64,000 bases of DNA from Paulinella micropora (lineage: Eukaryota; Cercozoa; Imbricatea; Euglyphida): assembly GCA_009731375.1 (NCBI GenBank), contig BJOX01000217.1:300751-364750 (forward strand). Direction: 5' to 3'. Positions within the stretch are counted from its first letter, which is position 1. Every line of letters starts with the position of its first letter. Made by a program: the position numbers and the translations under genes. Positions 46,446 to 59,083 of the stretch are shown here, piece after piece. A model generated the notes under the pieces. The model did no database searches. It was not told where the DNA came from and saw nothing but the letters and a program-made list of their open reading frames with translations.

Positions 46446-46670
46446 TGTGGACATCCGAAGCCACCACCCGAATTATCTGGTAAAAAACTTATTGAAAGAT
46501 TTCGTCTGGCCGGACACGTCTGAAATGCCAATTTGATCCTGGTCTTTTGGCGGCTTTTTGTCTTTGCGTCACTGAGCTAATATAACGAGACATCATTCTC
46601 TTTTTTGAGGACTGTGTTTGGTTATATTACCGACTTACTCTTCCATTGAGCTATCGTTGGGGATAGTACA
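46446..46670 (+). repeat. Element 1 3' LTR (225 bp)
   Basis: Matches 32112-32325 with a 7-bp longer start and a 4-bp insertion (gtgtttggtt against gtggtt). The flank after it starts aatt. Confidence 0.92.
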
Positions 46671-47277
46671 AATTTTCGGCGCGTTTTGGATGATCGGTCA
46701 AGTCAGGCAGCTTTATGAATGCTAACATCAATTCCGGCGCACAATTAATTATCGCACATCACTGCCAGTTCGCTTTTGCTAAATTATTTATGGTTGGATA
46801 TTAATTAAGCAGCAGGCCAGCCTTCCAGACTTAGAAAAAATCTTGACTCCTTTTACGCAAACACTGTTTAATAAAATACTTGCCACTAGTAGTCAGGACT
46901 CACGATTAAGTGGGAAGTGTACGAGTAAAATGGAAGTGGTCTTCCGGTCCGGCCCTCCGCTCGGTTCACTTTAATAATTTCACAAATTCATGTCAAGGCT
47001 GTCCAGACAAGCTAGCTCGAGTGGATACAGCTGGTATGCAGGTTGGTGGCAGTGCTTGCTCCAAAGCTATTAACATGAGTATAGAGCTTTTGCTTTGCTT
47101 TCGACTTAGCTAGAAATTGCTCCTGACTTTGCCAAAAAAATCAACATAAAAAAGAAGACTCGGAGCTAAGTCTGCATGAGCATACCTTGATGATACAGAC
47201 GAGAAACACGCAATTACAAGAAAGTTCGACATAATAAAAGCTAACTTATGATCAGTAACTATCAGTGGCTTTGGGAG
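46671..47277. other. Unique flank of element 1, no gene seen
   Basis: Host sequence beyond the gypsy 3' LTR. Only short frames occur, none protein-like. Confidence 0.6.
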
Positions 47278-48060
47278 GTGGAAGGAGGAGGAGGAGGAGG
47301 AAGAAGAAGTAGAAGAAGAAGAAGAAGAAGAAGAAGAAGAAGAAGGAAGAAGTAGAAGGAAGAAGGAAGAAGAAGAAGGAAGAAGAAGAAGGAAGAAGAA
47401 GAAGGAAGAAGGAAGAAGAAGGAAGAAGAAGAAGGAAGAAGAAGGAAGAAGGAGAAGGAAGAAGAAGGAAGAAGAAGGCAGAAGAAGAAGGAAGAAGGAA
47501 GAAGAAGAAGGAAGAAGAAGGAAGAAGAAGAAGGAAGAAGAAGGAAGAAGAAGAAGGAAGAAGAAGGAAGAAGAAGAAGGAAGAAGAAGAAGAAGGAAGA
47601 AGAAGGAAGAAGAAGGAAGAAGAAGAAGGAAGAAGAAGAAGGAAGAAGGAAGAAGAAGGAAGAAGAAGAAGGAAGAAGAAGAAGGAGAAGGAGAGGGAGA
47701 GGGAGGAGGAGGAGGAGGAGGAGAAGGAGAAGGAGGAGGAGAAGAAGAAGAAGAAGAAGAAGAAGAAGAAGAAGAAGAAGAAGAAGAAGAAGAAGGAGAG
47801 GAAGGAGAGGAAGGAAGAGGAGGAAGAGGAGGAAGAGGAGGAGGAGGAGAGAAGAAGAAGAAGAAGAAGAAGAAGAAGGAGGAGGAGGAGGAGAAGGAGA
47901 AGAAGAAGAAGAAGAAGAAGAAGAAGGAGAGAGAGAGAGAGAGAGAGACAGGGAGAGAGAGAGAGAGAGAGAGAGAGGGAGATCGAGATATTGCGTGTGT
48001 GTGTGTGAGAGAGAGAAAGAGAGAGAGAGAGAGAGGGAGAGAGAGAGAGAGAGATTGTGT
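47278..48060. repeat. GAA/GGA array grading into GA
   Basis: About 650 bp of GAAGAAGGA-type purine repeats, then GA. Open frames (Ser, Leu, Phe runs on the minus strand) are products of the repeat. Confidence 0.95.
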
Positions 48061-48512
48061 GTGTATGTGTATGTGTGCTTGTATGTGTATGTGTATGCAT
48101 ACACGTGTGTATGTATATGTGTATGTGTATGTGTATGTGTATGCGTATGTGTATGTGTATGTGCATATGTATGTGTATGTTATGTGTATGTGTATGTGTA
48201 TGTATATGCATATATGTATGTGTATGTGTATGTGTATGTGTATTGTGTATTGTGTATTGTGTTTTGTGTATTGTGTATGTGTATGTGTATGTGTATGTGT
48301 TACGTTTGTGTATATGTATATGTATGTGTATGTGTATGTGTATGTATGTGTATGTGTATGTGTACATGTATGTGTGTGTATGTGTATGTGTACATGTATG
48401 TGCATGTTCATGTGTATGTTTATGTGTATGTGTATGTGTATGTGTATGCGTATGTGTATGTGTTTGTGTATGTGTTTGTGCTTGTGTATGTGTATGTGTA
48501 TGTGTATGTATA

Positions 48513-48575
<63 letters not shown>

Positions 48576-49020
48576 TTGTATGTGTGTATGTGTAGGTGTA
48601 TGTGTATGTGTATGTGTACTTGTATATGTATGTGTATGTGTATGTGTGTGTGTGTATATGTGTATGTGTATGTGTAAGATGTTGTGTATATCTATGTGTA
48701 TGTGTAAGATGTTGTGTATATCTATGTGTACGTGTATTTGTATGTGTGTGTATGTGTATGAGTATGTGTTGTACGTGTATGTGTATGTGTGTGTGCATGT
48801 GCATGTGTATGCGTATGTGTATGTGTATGTGTAATATGTGTATGTGTATGTGTATGTGTATGTGCATGTGCATGTGCAAATGCATGTGTATGTGTATGTG
48901 TATGTGTATGTATATGTGTATGTGTATGTGTATGTGTTGTGTATGTGTATGTGTAAGTACTTGTGTAAGTGTATGTGTATGTGTAAGTGTATGTGTATGT
49001 GTATGTGTCGTGTATGTGTT
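48061..49020. repeat. GTGTAT hexanucleotide array
   Basis: Almost 1 kb of GTGTAT with scattered variants such as GTGTTT and GTACAT. It includes a short duplicated unit (gtgtaagatgttgtgtatat) near 48672 and 48704. Confidence 0.95.
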
Positions 49021-49028
49021 TAGTGCAG

Positions 49029-49108
49029 AATGAAAAGTAAAATGATGCTAAGGCGATGGGGCAAACCGAGAAAAGTAAAATGATGCTAAGGCGATGGGGC
49101 AAACCGAC
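49029..49108. repeat. Tandem duplication, about 38 bp unit
   Basis: Two copies of a unit with aaaagtaaaatgatgctaag followed by gcgatggggcaaaccga. Confidence 0.9.
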
Positions 49109-51480
49109 CGGGCTCTGGTTCTCGAGGGTCAATGTTGTGGCGACTGCGCAGACCGTGGATGTAAGCTTTCATACAGAGCTTCGCCACCTGCACAATGGTC
49201 GTTCCGGCACCCTTTTTTCAGTGAATTTTCGAGTATGGCTGCCCTGTTGTTTTTGTTTCGTACCGATCGTGGGCGTGCTTGGAGCAAGACGTTGCGTCTG
49301 CGGAAATATAACCAAAGTAGTTGGGATTATAATTGGCTTTTTTTCGGTTTCGCAGAAGTAAAAATAAAGTAGTGCCTATAGTTTTTTTGTGTCATGGGGG
49401 ATTTCATGAAAACACCTTCTGCAACACCCCTCATCTAGTTCTTGAGTACTTTCTGGCCCCTGTACTCTGTTCGACCAGCAGAAATAGTACATTAGACTTG
49501 GCTGGTAGTGTAGGTCATAAATTTCCCAGTGTTTTTTTATTTTCCCTTTATTCTTCACAAAACTTTCAACCTGTTTTTGGTTGTCGTTTTCACTACTTTT
49601 TCTGTTCGAGCTTGTGACTTCGGAAGTTCCAACTCTTTCTTGCTGTAGCATATAACTGTTGTTTTTTTTTGTCCTGGTCTTGTGTTGGGTGAAAAAAGTT
49701 CCAAAAAATATCACTTGCTTGTGAGAGTATGTGTGCCTTTCTGTACGTTGGTCCTGCTATCTATTTTTATTCTAGTTTTTGAACTGTTAGTCGCGTAAAC
49801 ACTTTGATTGTCCTCTTATCTCTGTGTGTGAAGCTTATAATATATACATAAAATGCATATGCTTTATAACTAGTTTTATATACTCGCAAAATTGCGACTG
49901 CCTACCTACCTACTTACCTACCAAACAACAAAAAGGGAAAAGAAAGGCACTTTCCAGTGTCACCCCTAACGATAATATTATACGGCTTGAAAAAAAGTAG
50001 TACCGATTATGAATCGTAATATTATCGTTTTCAACCTGCTCAAAAGTATATGAATAAAAACAGATATAACTACATCTTAAAGAATATAGCTCTTCTATAC
50101 ATCACTGTGTATAATGGTATAAGAAAAGGTCGCATATTTACCTATCTGCGCCTACAATCCCCCCTCCCCGTCTTATACTGGAACTATAGTAAATAGGGGT
50201 AGATTGGTAAATATCTGCAAATGAGAGCGCACTTTCCTGGTCTGCTTCCTCATGGATGATCTGCTCCTGTGGATACAACCATTCAGTAGCTTGAGTGACC
50301 GCTAAGTTTTTGCTCTTTATCACCGTTTTACGTCCGGTGCTTACAAAATGCAAATTTGAGTTTGGAGATTTTCGAGTTCAAATTTGAATTTGAATTTTGA
50401 ACTATCCTCTCCCTCTTCTATGGCGATCTGCCATAAAAGTAAAACTGTCTAATCATGTTGCAGTCAAATCATCACTTCGCAGTCTTAAGGATCTGTGATC
50501 CGAAAATTACTGGGCGATCTGCATCTGATTTGAAGCAGATCTCCGAGCAATTCTAAGGTTCCTCGTCCCTAGCATATGTCTCTGCACTAATCAGTCCAAA
50601 GTATCTGTGATCCCAAGAATACAGGGAGGCATTGGTCTCAATTGTTCAATACCCCCGTGCATCCTCGTCCATCATAGGGATGAACGGGCGCTATGCTAGT
50701 GTCAAGGGTGCAGTTGGCGTATTCGGCGTTGTTTGTTTGGTTTTGTTGTCTGCAGACATTTTCTTATTGCCACCCGGCAAGTATCTACTTCGCTGTGGCG
50801 AAGGTAGAAGTGTCTAAGAATATTATATACAACCCATTGGCTGGGTCTCAAAACGCGTCTATGCTTATTCGTCGAAGCATGCTTGCTCGAGGGAGTTCAT
50901 GAACTCCCCTTCGCTAGACTGTGATGGCGGTTGCCACTTCCAGGCGAGCTGATCCTCCGCTGGATTGTCAATGTCCCGGTCTAGGCTTTCTTTCCCAGCC
51001 CTTGTCTCTGACTAGGTCAAGTCTTCTCCGACTACCGAGTGCTGTGGCGCGATATACCTCATGACTGGGGAGAAGTGGCCAATGATCTTCCCCAGCTGGT
51101 ATTCATACTGTTGTCTCCAGTACGGCCATTCATGTCGATAGTGGTAGATGTAATCCAACCGTTGAGTTATTTTGTGCCATCGGAACTCTTCGGCTTGTAC
51201 AAGTCAGTCCCAACACAGTGCGTCCTGTACCCTGATTCGTTCGATCCATTGTTCGAAGCATCTCACGCGGCCCCGATATGTGTTCGGAACTTTCTCGTCA
51301 GGATCTGCTAACTGGTTGGCGATGCGGGATGTGTTTGGGTCATCGCTCCTCGTCAACCGCCGGTATATCGTCAGCAGCCACGCGAGCCGATGCTCGTGTT
51401 GGAACCGTACTTAATACTGCTGCCGTAGCCTAGCCGCACCTCGGAAACGCTCAGGTATTCGTCGTCTTATGCATCGCGGC
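49109..51480. other. Non-coding stretch, no gene seen
   Basis: About 2.4 kb with only short frames. It contains AT-rich runs around 50000-50050 and repeated aatttgaatttg near 50370. The 3' LTR of element 2 might be expected here, but no match to the 63.2-64 kb region was found by eye. Confidence 0.5.
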
Positions 51481-53537
51481 CTACATAGGGAGGGGATGCT
51501 TGGGTATACCTAAGACCTGCCTATAGTACGCTAGTACATTTTCTTTAACCCTGAGGTCCCAGGGTTGGTCATGTTTGCTCCGAAGGTAATAGGCTCGGTA
51601 TGCCTTGACATCCTCGGGCAATGGGATACCCGAAAGTTCGAGCAGTCTGTAGTAAGAATTGATATCTTCCTGCGACCACTGCAACTTTCTGAGCTCGTGT
51701 GGTTCGAGTAGACATCTCTGATCCTCCCAGATGCAGTAAAACCGGAGGGCGTGTTTTCGCTGATAGTCCTCCAATCCCACCCATCCTCGCAGCGATTTGG
51801 CTTGCTCGAACAAGGTTTTGGTAAATCTCATTTGGTCCTCGTCCATCGACTTATACCGAGCGATCCCCGGTAACGGGTTGTCGCGAGACCCCCATGTGTG
51901 TGGGACATCCCATCCGAAACATGGTGGTAATTGTGCGCAGGATATCAATTCGATGTCATTGTTGTATGCGTGATCTGGACATCGGTGAGGCCCGTATCGC
52001 TCTGGTGACGCATACTCTCTTTCCGTGAGGTGCCATCTCCGCGAGCATCTCGGACCCCATCCTCTCCCGCGTTTCTTTGACCCTTCACACTGTACCCTCA
52101 GGACGTTGTCCTGTTCGGTATGCTCGTACCTCGCTTTGTCAAGGTAGTTCGAGAAGCCCCGTTCGTCGAGTGGAGGCTTTGGTGGCGGCAGGTTAATCTT
52201 GCGAGGGTTTGCCTCGAACAAGTGCGGGTCTGGGACCCAATCAACCTGGTTGCCCACCAATCGTATTCGGTACGGCTCCTTAGACGGTGTGAACGGGAAC
52301 GTTCGTTCGTTGGTTGTGTGTGCGAGCGCCGGGCATTGTAGCCGCAGCCTGCGCTCCGCATCCGTGATATCTGGGTAAGGTGGGTAGATCCGGTGTACTC
52401 TACGCGTCAGTGGGTCATACGCGTATCGTACCGGTTTCTGATACTCCTCCCTTTCCCGATCTGGGTCTTGGTTCAGGTGTAGGTCCATACCTCTCAACAT
52501 CGTTTCCGTGTCGATGCGATATGGNNNNNNNNNNAATATAGCCTACGCACTCCGGGTGCTACGACCCTCCACGTTCGCGGCGGTACCGGGCCCCGTTCCG
52601 AATACGCGTATATCGGACGGTCGATCGGTCCGTATATTCCGAATATGTTATCGGAGGCATGAAAGTACGCGGGGAATACTTCGTCCCTGCCCCAATGTGC
52701 CGTCGGCTCCGGTGGCGGGCAGCGGTGATGCTGGTACGCCGGATCCGTGGGCCGTGGCTGCTCATCGGGCCGCTTCTCTTCGGGCGTGTTCAGCTTGTCA
52801 CTGTAAGCGTCGGGCTTGAGTCTATCCTCATCGCCGACTTTCTTCCAGTATCTCAAGCGTGCTTCCTCCCTAGCGTCCGTCCGCGTGACGCTCAATTCTT
52901 CGCCATAATATAGGCTCTCGTCTTCCTCTGGGATCCATCCAAATCCCGAGTGTTGAGGGGTGTTTAGCCCTTCGGGATCGACGTCCTCATCCGTGTGTTG
53001 CGATGCAGGTGTACTGCTGTCCTCAGTCGGTGCCTCCCCCTCGTCAGCCGATGACTTCATAGGGGTCGTCAACATCTCCGACTCGACTTCAGCTTTTCCC
53101 CGTGGGGATTTCGGTGTGGTCACAACACTAGCCTGAGTTGTGCCACCTGAAGGTTGAGCGGGTGTGAGCGGTGTATTGGGACCGCCAAGGTTGCGCTGCA
53201 GGGTTTCGTTTCCCTGTGCGCCCTTGCTTGCAAGGTTGTTTGCGCCACTGCTCAGAGTGGTCATTGTGATGTGGGGTGTCCCCTCTGGTGAGGTATGTAT
53301 GTGACCGCACCTGAAGTTCGCTTCCTCAGATGGGTCTGGTTCGTCCAGCTGCTCCGCTTCGCGACGCCGGTCCGCCACCGGGCTAGCTGCCGGAGTCGTT
53401 CCGGCCGGACTATCCCGCGCGGATGGAGGGAGCCGATCGTCCGTAATCCTAGGTGTACTATCAGTATCACCAGGACCGAAGCCACGCACCAGGAGGAATC
53501 CCAGATACTGCTCCACCAGATGTTCGGTGCCAGACAT
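51481..53537 (-). CDS. Unknown ORF downstream of element 2 pol, Cys-rich segment
   Basis: Two frames meet at a 10-N gap (52525-52534). Both are open up to it, so they are read as one protein of about 685 residues. The N-terminal half (MSGTEHLVEQYLGFLL, then Pro/Ser/Thr/Glu-rich) looks disordered; the C-terminal half looks folded. Around 52050-51930 the residues are QCEGSKKRGRGWGPRCSRRW, then after 15-20 residues HRCPDH: Cys-x13-Cys...Cys-x2-His, similar in spacing to small zinc-binding motifs. The stop is at 51481-51483. It lies 3' of Pol, where envelope or accessory genes sit in some LTR elements. It has no signal peptide or membrane segment, so an envelope is unlikely. No family is recognised. 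Confidence 0.55.
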
Positions 53538-54328
53538 ACATCGCTAGGTGCCTATATCACGTATATGTCCGTGAGTTCGTATGTATATATATCTGTATGT
53601 CAGCCCAAGCACAGCGAGCAATGTGCTATGTGTGTGTTGTTCTCGTGTCGGTGTTCGACTCTCTGCTCGTTTTCAAACGCTGGTCGACAACGCGGGTGCA
53701 CCCATGCCCCGGTCATCTTTGCTGTCCGCGTGTTCCACCCTCGCCGTACTGCGTGATTTGCGGCGGTATGTAAATAGGGACATGTTATATTTCTTATAGG
53801 TATAGATATGCTTATGTGTATACGTAGGGCCGTCGGGTGCCTTAGAGCCCTCTCCATCAAACAAAGAGCAAACAAGAGCGTGCATAATATCTAAGACACT
53901 CTGTGGGGAATAACTTATCATACACCACTCATGCCATTGCCGCGGGAGGCGGGTGTGCAACTCGAGAGGAGGTGGGTATAATGTGCAATGCCAACCACAT
54001 CGACGGGCATTGCTGCGCGTCAACATCGTTAGCCCGAAGCTATTCCGACCCCTGGTGGAACACCAACTACTAGCTCGTCAAGATACCTTCAGAGCCGTCG
54101 CACCTCACGGAGGGTAAGGCATCTTTTCCCGTGTATCATGTCATGTTAGGCTCTCTTTTGCTATCTCTAAGAAGAATGGACTTGGGTAGTATTTTAACAG
54201 ATATGGAGTCCAAAGCCGTGTCCCTTTCCTATGGCTAGTTTCTTACTGTTGCTACCCAGTATTGGTCTTTGGATCTCGCATACTACCCGCGTTAACTATG
54301 CTTGTGAGGTGTCACACGGCATGCTGAG

Positions 54329-55487
54329 CTAGGCTAGCTTGCGTCTCTTTGCCTGCCCTAATTTGGCTTTCTTATATTTGCCTGGTGGTGGTGCCCCGAT
54401 GAGATGGGTCGCTATGTCCTCGGCTACTATCTCATCCCACACCCGTAGGGGGATTCGACTATGCTGTAGATCGAATGGGTAATCCAGCACCATCCTAGGC
54501 CACGCTTGTATTTGCCACGGCGTGTAGCCTTCGGACTTGTCCGTGATGCCTTTCCAGAACGTTTCGACTTGGTTGGAGTCGCGGTATACTGGATAAAAAG
54601 TCCGCGATTCCGGCTCGTCGAGGTCCTGGTGTGATCGATAGAACTGCAGTACAGGCGGCTCGGCTTTGATTGCCTTGCTTGTGCGCGTGACCCGAGTCTG
54701 CAGCTCCCATTCTCTCACTTTCATGAGGAAGAAATCGTTGAGGCAATCGTCGCCGACGTGTGCCTCTGGTGGCCGAAGAAGGTATATCTTTCCGACGTGC
54801 CAGTGCATAGTTTTCACGTCGTCGGCCGACCTCAGCTTTGATTCAGCTGGTGGGCGTCTCGGCACCGGTTCGACCTTCTCCTCCTGTTCTGACTGCAGCT
54901 GGTTGGTCGGCCCTGGCGCGATAACGTCCCCCTCGGAAGCGTCGGCTTGTTCAGCCGCGACTTCGTCTGCTTCGTTATTATTCGGATCATTCCCCTCGGC
55001 TTCGGCCGGCAAGGGTTGTGTCGGGTCCTCTTTCGCCTCGGCCGTCTTGTCTCGGCGCTTGGGCGGCGGCCTTAAACTGTGTTCCAGCTTCTGTACCGCT
55101 TCCGTCATCGTTTCGTTACGATCCAGCATGGGGTTAAAACGCATCAGCCGCCGTACATGTACTACTAGCGTCTTACCCTTTCCCTGTATTCGGTATGTCA
55201 AAGCACCTACTTGTTCTACGACAGTGTAAGGGCCTTGCCACATCGGGAAGAATTTGACGCTAACCAAGTTGGGTACCTGGGGTACGTACAGGAAGACTAA
55301 GTCCCCTTTATTGACTTTGTTCCGCGTCTGCTGGTTTTGTTTGTGAGCCTCTTCGGCCTCCCGCGCCTTCATGACGTAGTGTCTGGCTTCCGCCATGACT
55401 CGTAGGCGACAGGCCATCAGCTCATCATGCTCCAAAAAGCGCCCTTCCGGGAGGTTTGGTAACACCAGCTCCTCCGGGATCCTTAAT
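54329..55487 (-). CDS. pol: Element 2 Pol C-terminal part: GPY/F domain and C-terminal module
   Basis: Starts inside the TATACA array with [17 protein letters not shown], which corresponds to the end of the integrase core. The GPY/F-type motif [19 protein letters not shown] is at about residues 80-100, then a Lys/Glu/Pro-rich linker. The extra C-terminal module ([36 protein letters not shown]) ends in PPPGK and a basic tail that could act in nuclear entry. It aligns along its length with the end of element 1 Pol. The catalytic core is absent. The stop is at 54329-54331. Confidence 0.8.
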
Positions 55488-55959
<472 letters not shown>

Positions 55960-57000
55960 GGGTGTGTGTGTGTGTGTGTGATCCTGAAAACACGCACACT
56001 AACAGTCACACCGAGTGGCAACTCGTATGTGGACAGCGCCATCCTTGCGCGACCTCAGACCGAACGGCAGCAGGTGGCTGCGACCTCAGACCGAACGGCA
56101 GCAGGTGGCTGCGGCTGCTGTTGCCACACACGTGCAGGCAAATGGCTGTTTGGCAACTGCTGTTCGGAAGCAGTTGTTGCCACGGCAGGGGCTGTTTGTT
56201 GGAAATGCTTTCACGCGCCGGAACTGGACGAACTGTCCGCCCAGGGCGGGGGGCGGGGGGGGGGGGGGGGGGGGGGGGGTGGGGGGGGGGGGGGGGGGGG
56301 GCTGTTTCGACAGCCGCGACTTGGAACTGTCTTATTCTGCGTGACCCGTTCTAGGCGATTGGACGAGGATGTCACATGCATAATAAAATGCATGTACTTA
56401 TACACAATGTATCCTTCGTCTCATGTCTTGTACATTATCTATCTATCTAATTATATATCCATCTCTCTACCCATATATCTGTCCATCTACCTATCCATCT
56501 ATATATCCACCTATCTATCCATCCATCTATCTAATAGTATTCATCGTTCCTGTGCGGTGAAGCATTGGACTAATATCTTGGAAGGTGCAAACGGGGACCA
56601 TACGCCGCTACAGCCGCCCAAGAGCGTTGGGTAGCCCGGGCTAGGTCCCCTCGGGGGGTAATTGAGGCTTCACGCCGTGTCATGCTTGCTGCTCGCCCAA
56701 GCTTGCGGTACCGGCGCTCAACACACTGGGGATGGTGGCTTTAGCAGCTTCTTTTTTGTCTTTCTCACCTTCCTTCTCCTCTTCTCCAAAGCCTCGCCGA
56801 TTCTTCCTATGTTTCTTTCCTTGTCCTCCTCGAAAACCTCGCGCTTCACTCCTGGATTCTCCTTTTCTTTCAAAACCTATACTTATCTTCTTGAGTTCAG
56901 GGGCAGTCTATCCGAATCTCATCGCGTACACACCCACAGGACAAACACTGCTGCTTGATGAATGCAGCCGTTTGTAACGACTGGTTCCTTTTGCAAAATC
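55960..57000. other. Mixed segment inside element 2: duplications, G homopolymers, TATC, partial family A
   Basis: Contains a tandem duplication of about 30 bp (cagaccgaacggcagcaggt, 56055-56115), G homopolymers at 56247-56301, a TATC/CATC array (56434-56533) and, at 56625-56662, tagcccgggctaggtccc, the inner part of dispersed repeat family A. No protein-like frame was found. Confidence 0.6.
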
Positions 57001-57423
<423 letters not shown>

Positions 57424-57428
<5 letters not shown>

Positions 57429-58209
57429 CTGCGCAATGACCTCCCGGTGACTTAGCATCCCGGAGTCGGTTGAGGCCATCCCGCATACGGGGTATTGGTG
57501 CCTCGACGCTCTTGATGATCTTATTGAGCCTCGTGTAGTTGATGCAAAATCGTTGCTTGCCATCCGGCTTTGGCGCAAGCCGAACCGGTGATCGGTACTC
57601 CGACCATGACGGTTCTATTAGCCGTTTAGCCAACATATCTTGGATCATTTCTTCGCAGATCTGCTCCTCGTAACTGAGGCGCGATCCGCGGAGACGAGGC
57701 ATCGTCTGTCCCACTTGTCGCTCTATCTTAGCAGCGGTGTGCGTCACCCCGCCGGCTGCAAGGGGTCCAAACAGTGTCTTATTCTTCAGAAAAATAGCCT
57801 TGAGACCCCGAACAAAGTCTGGTGACCCTGACTGTCGTGCCACGACTTCGTCGATGATCTCTTCGACCGGTTTCTGGTCTCTCGGGTCATCCGGGTACTC
57901 TAAGATGGAGTCCGGATCCTCAACCTCATCCTTCGCGTCCCTGCCTGGGTATAGCGTGGTGGACTGGTTGTCCCATGTTGCAAATTCCTGAAGTTCTATT
58001 AACATATCGGCGTATTGTTTCGCTGCCGCCTTGTGAAAGAACCCCGGAAAGATCTGAAAGGCAATCTCCCGCATGTCATCTACCTTTCGGGTCAGTAGTT
58101 TGGTTCTGTATGCCAGACCATCCTGCCTTGATCCTAATCGGAGTGCCATGAGTGGTTTAGCCTGTCGACTAGGTATCGGTATGGTCATCGACCACCCTAT
58201 CCAATACAT
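57424..58209 (-). CDS. pol: Element 2 reverse transcriptase, N-terminal fragment
   Basis: Reads [18 protein letters not shown], then [19 protein letters not shown] and [20 protein letters not shown] with YTRLNKI, the typical opening of gypsy RT. It stops at the TATC array just before the palm region, so the catalytic YxDD is missing. Not functional as it stands. Confidence 0.85.
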
Positions 58210-58420
58210 CCCTCCACCACATCACGGTGGGGTGTATCGGGAGTATAATGGTGATGCCTTCGCCCCCGATCCAACCTGTCAGCCAGAAGTTTCGGCACCT
58301 TCGACAGGTTCTCGGGCTGTATAGGCTCCGATCCCTTGTACTATAGTTTTAACTTTTCCATCACATTATCGTCCTCTGTGAGGCGTTTAGATGCATGGAA
58401 AACCAAGCTCGATTTGACCC

Positions 58421-59083
58421 TTATGAATGCATGTGGCCGTTTCTGCCACCCCCATACAGGTAGGTTTGGTCAAAGCCGTGCCATGATTCATACTGCTTCC
58501 GCAGCAGCAAGCTTTGGGCCTCGCGCTCAGCTGCTAAATCCTCGAAGCCCGCCCATGAGCCGGTCAGCTCCGGGACATAAACATTCGTGTATACCCATGC
58601 TGTGCCAGCGGGCCTAACACGCTGCTGTGTCCGTATACCATGCGGTATGGGGGGTGCGGGCGGGATCAAGGTCACCTGCGCTCTCCCCCTATACGGATGA
58701 TCTACCGGACGTTCTGGACTAGGGTTAAGTATGGGGTATTCTGCCACATGTCGGCCCCTTCCATACTTAGTTACATCCTGCCCTAATAAAAGCTGAGCTT
58801 CCATCATCTTCAGATCAGGTTTACCCAGCACTATCGTTCCCGGGAAATCTGGCACTACCAAGACGTGTATTGTGTACGTCATGCCAGTCGGGAATTCCAC
58901 CGTCAACGGTATACGACCAATGATCGCACTTCTTCCGTCGTTAGCACCCCGGATATATCCGAGCTTCCCTTCGCGCGTGAAATCGAATAACTTTCCGAAT
59001 TTATCTAAATCTTTTTCCCGCGAAGGTGATTTGTGCCATGCTATCGTTACCGGTGTCCAGGGTGGGCGTTGAGCTCCCGCCAA
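58421..59083 (-). CDS. Element 2 aspartic protease region, frameshifted
   Basis: Contains GANDGRSAIIGRIPLTVEF and FPGTIVLGKPDLKMM, the body and the LG/D end of a retropepsin-like fold. The active-site DTG lies at 59057-59049 but in a different frame (LDTGNDSMAQ), so at least one frameshift separates it from the rest. Confidence 0.6.
   Translation of the reverse strand: MAGAQRPPWTPVTIAWHKSPSREKDLDKFGKLFDFTREGKLGYIRGANDGRSAIIGRIPLTVEFPTGMTYTIHVLVVPDFPGTIVLGKPDLKMMEAQLLLGQDVTKYGRGRHVAEYPILNPSPERPVDHPYRGRAQVTLIPPAPPIPHGIRTQQRVRPAGTAWVYTNVYVPELTGSWAGFEDLAAEREAQSLLLRKQYESWHGFDQTYLYGGGRNGHMHS

Larger units (their letters stand above)
32112..46670 (+). mobile_element. Ty3/gypsy LTR retrotransposon (element 1), split by a nested copia element
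   Basis: Two related LTRs (32112-32325 and 46446-46670) begin tgtggacatc and end atagtaca, the usual TG...CA. A 4-bp AATT flanks both ends as the probable target-site duplication. Inside are a Gag-like frame, a gap, the end of RNase H, an integrase and a C-terminal extension. The copia element 38720-46275 interrupts the 3' untranslated part. The purine-rich gtgagggggtac just before the 3' LTR is the likely polypurine tract. The LTRs differ by two indels (7 and 4 bp) and a few substitutions, so this insertion is older than the copia insertion. Confidence 0.9.

Noticed and set aside
47110-48885. 591-codon minus-strand frame
   Set aside because: Formed by GTGTAT, GA and GAA arrays; no non-repeat protein text except a short tail.
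49094-49372. ORF of 92 codons with several Cys
   Set aside because: Starts in a tandem duplication, overlaps another open frame, and has no recognisable motif or splice context.
51481-53537. Envelope gene of a gypsy-type element
   Set aside because: No signal peptide, transmembrane segment or cleavage motif is visible; left as an unknown ORF.
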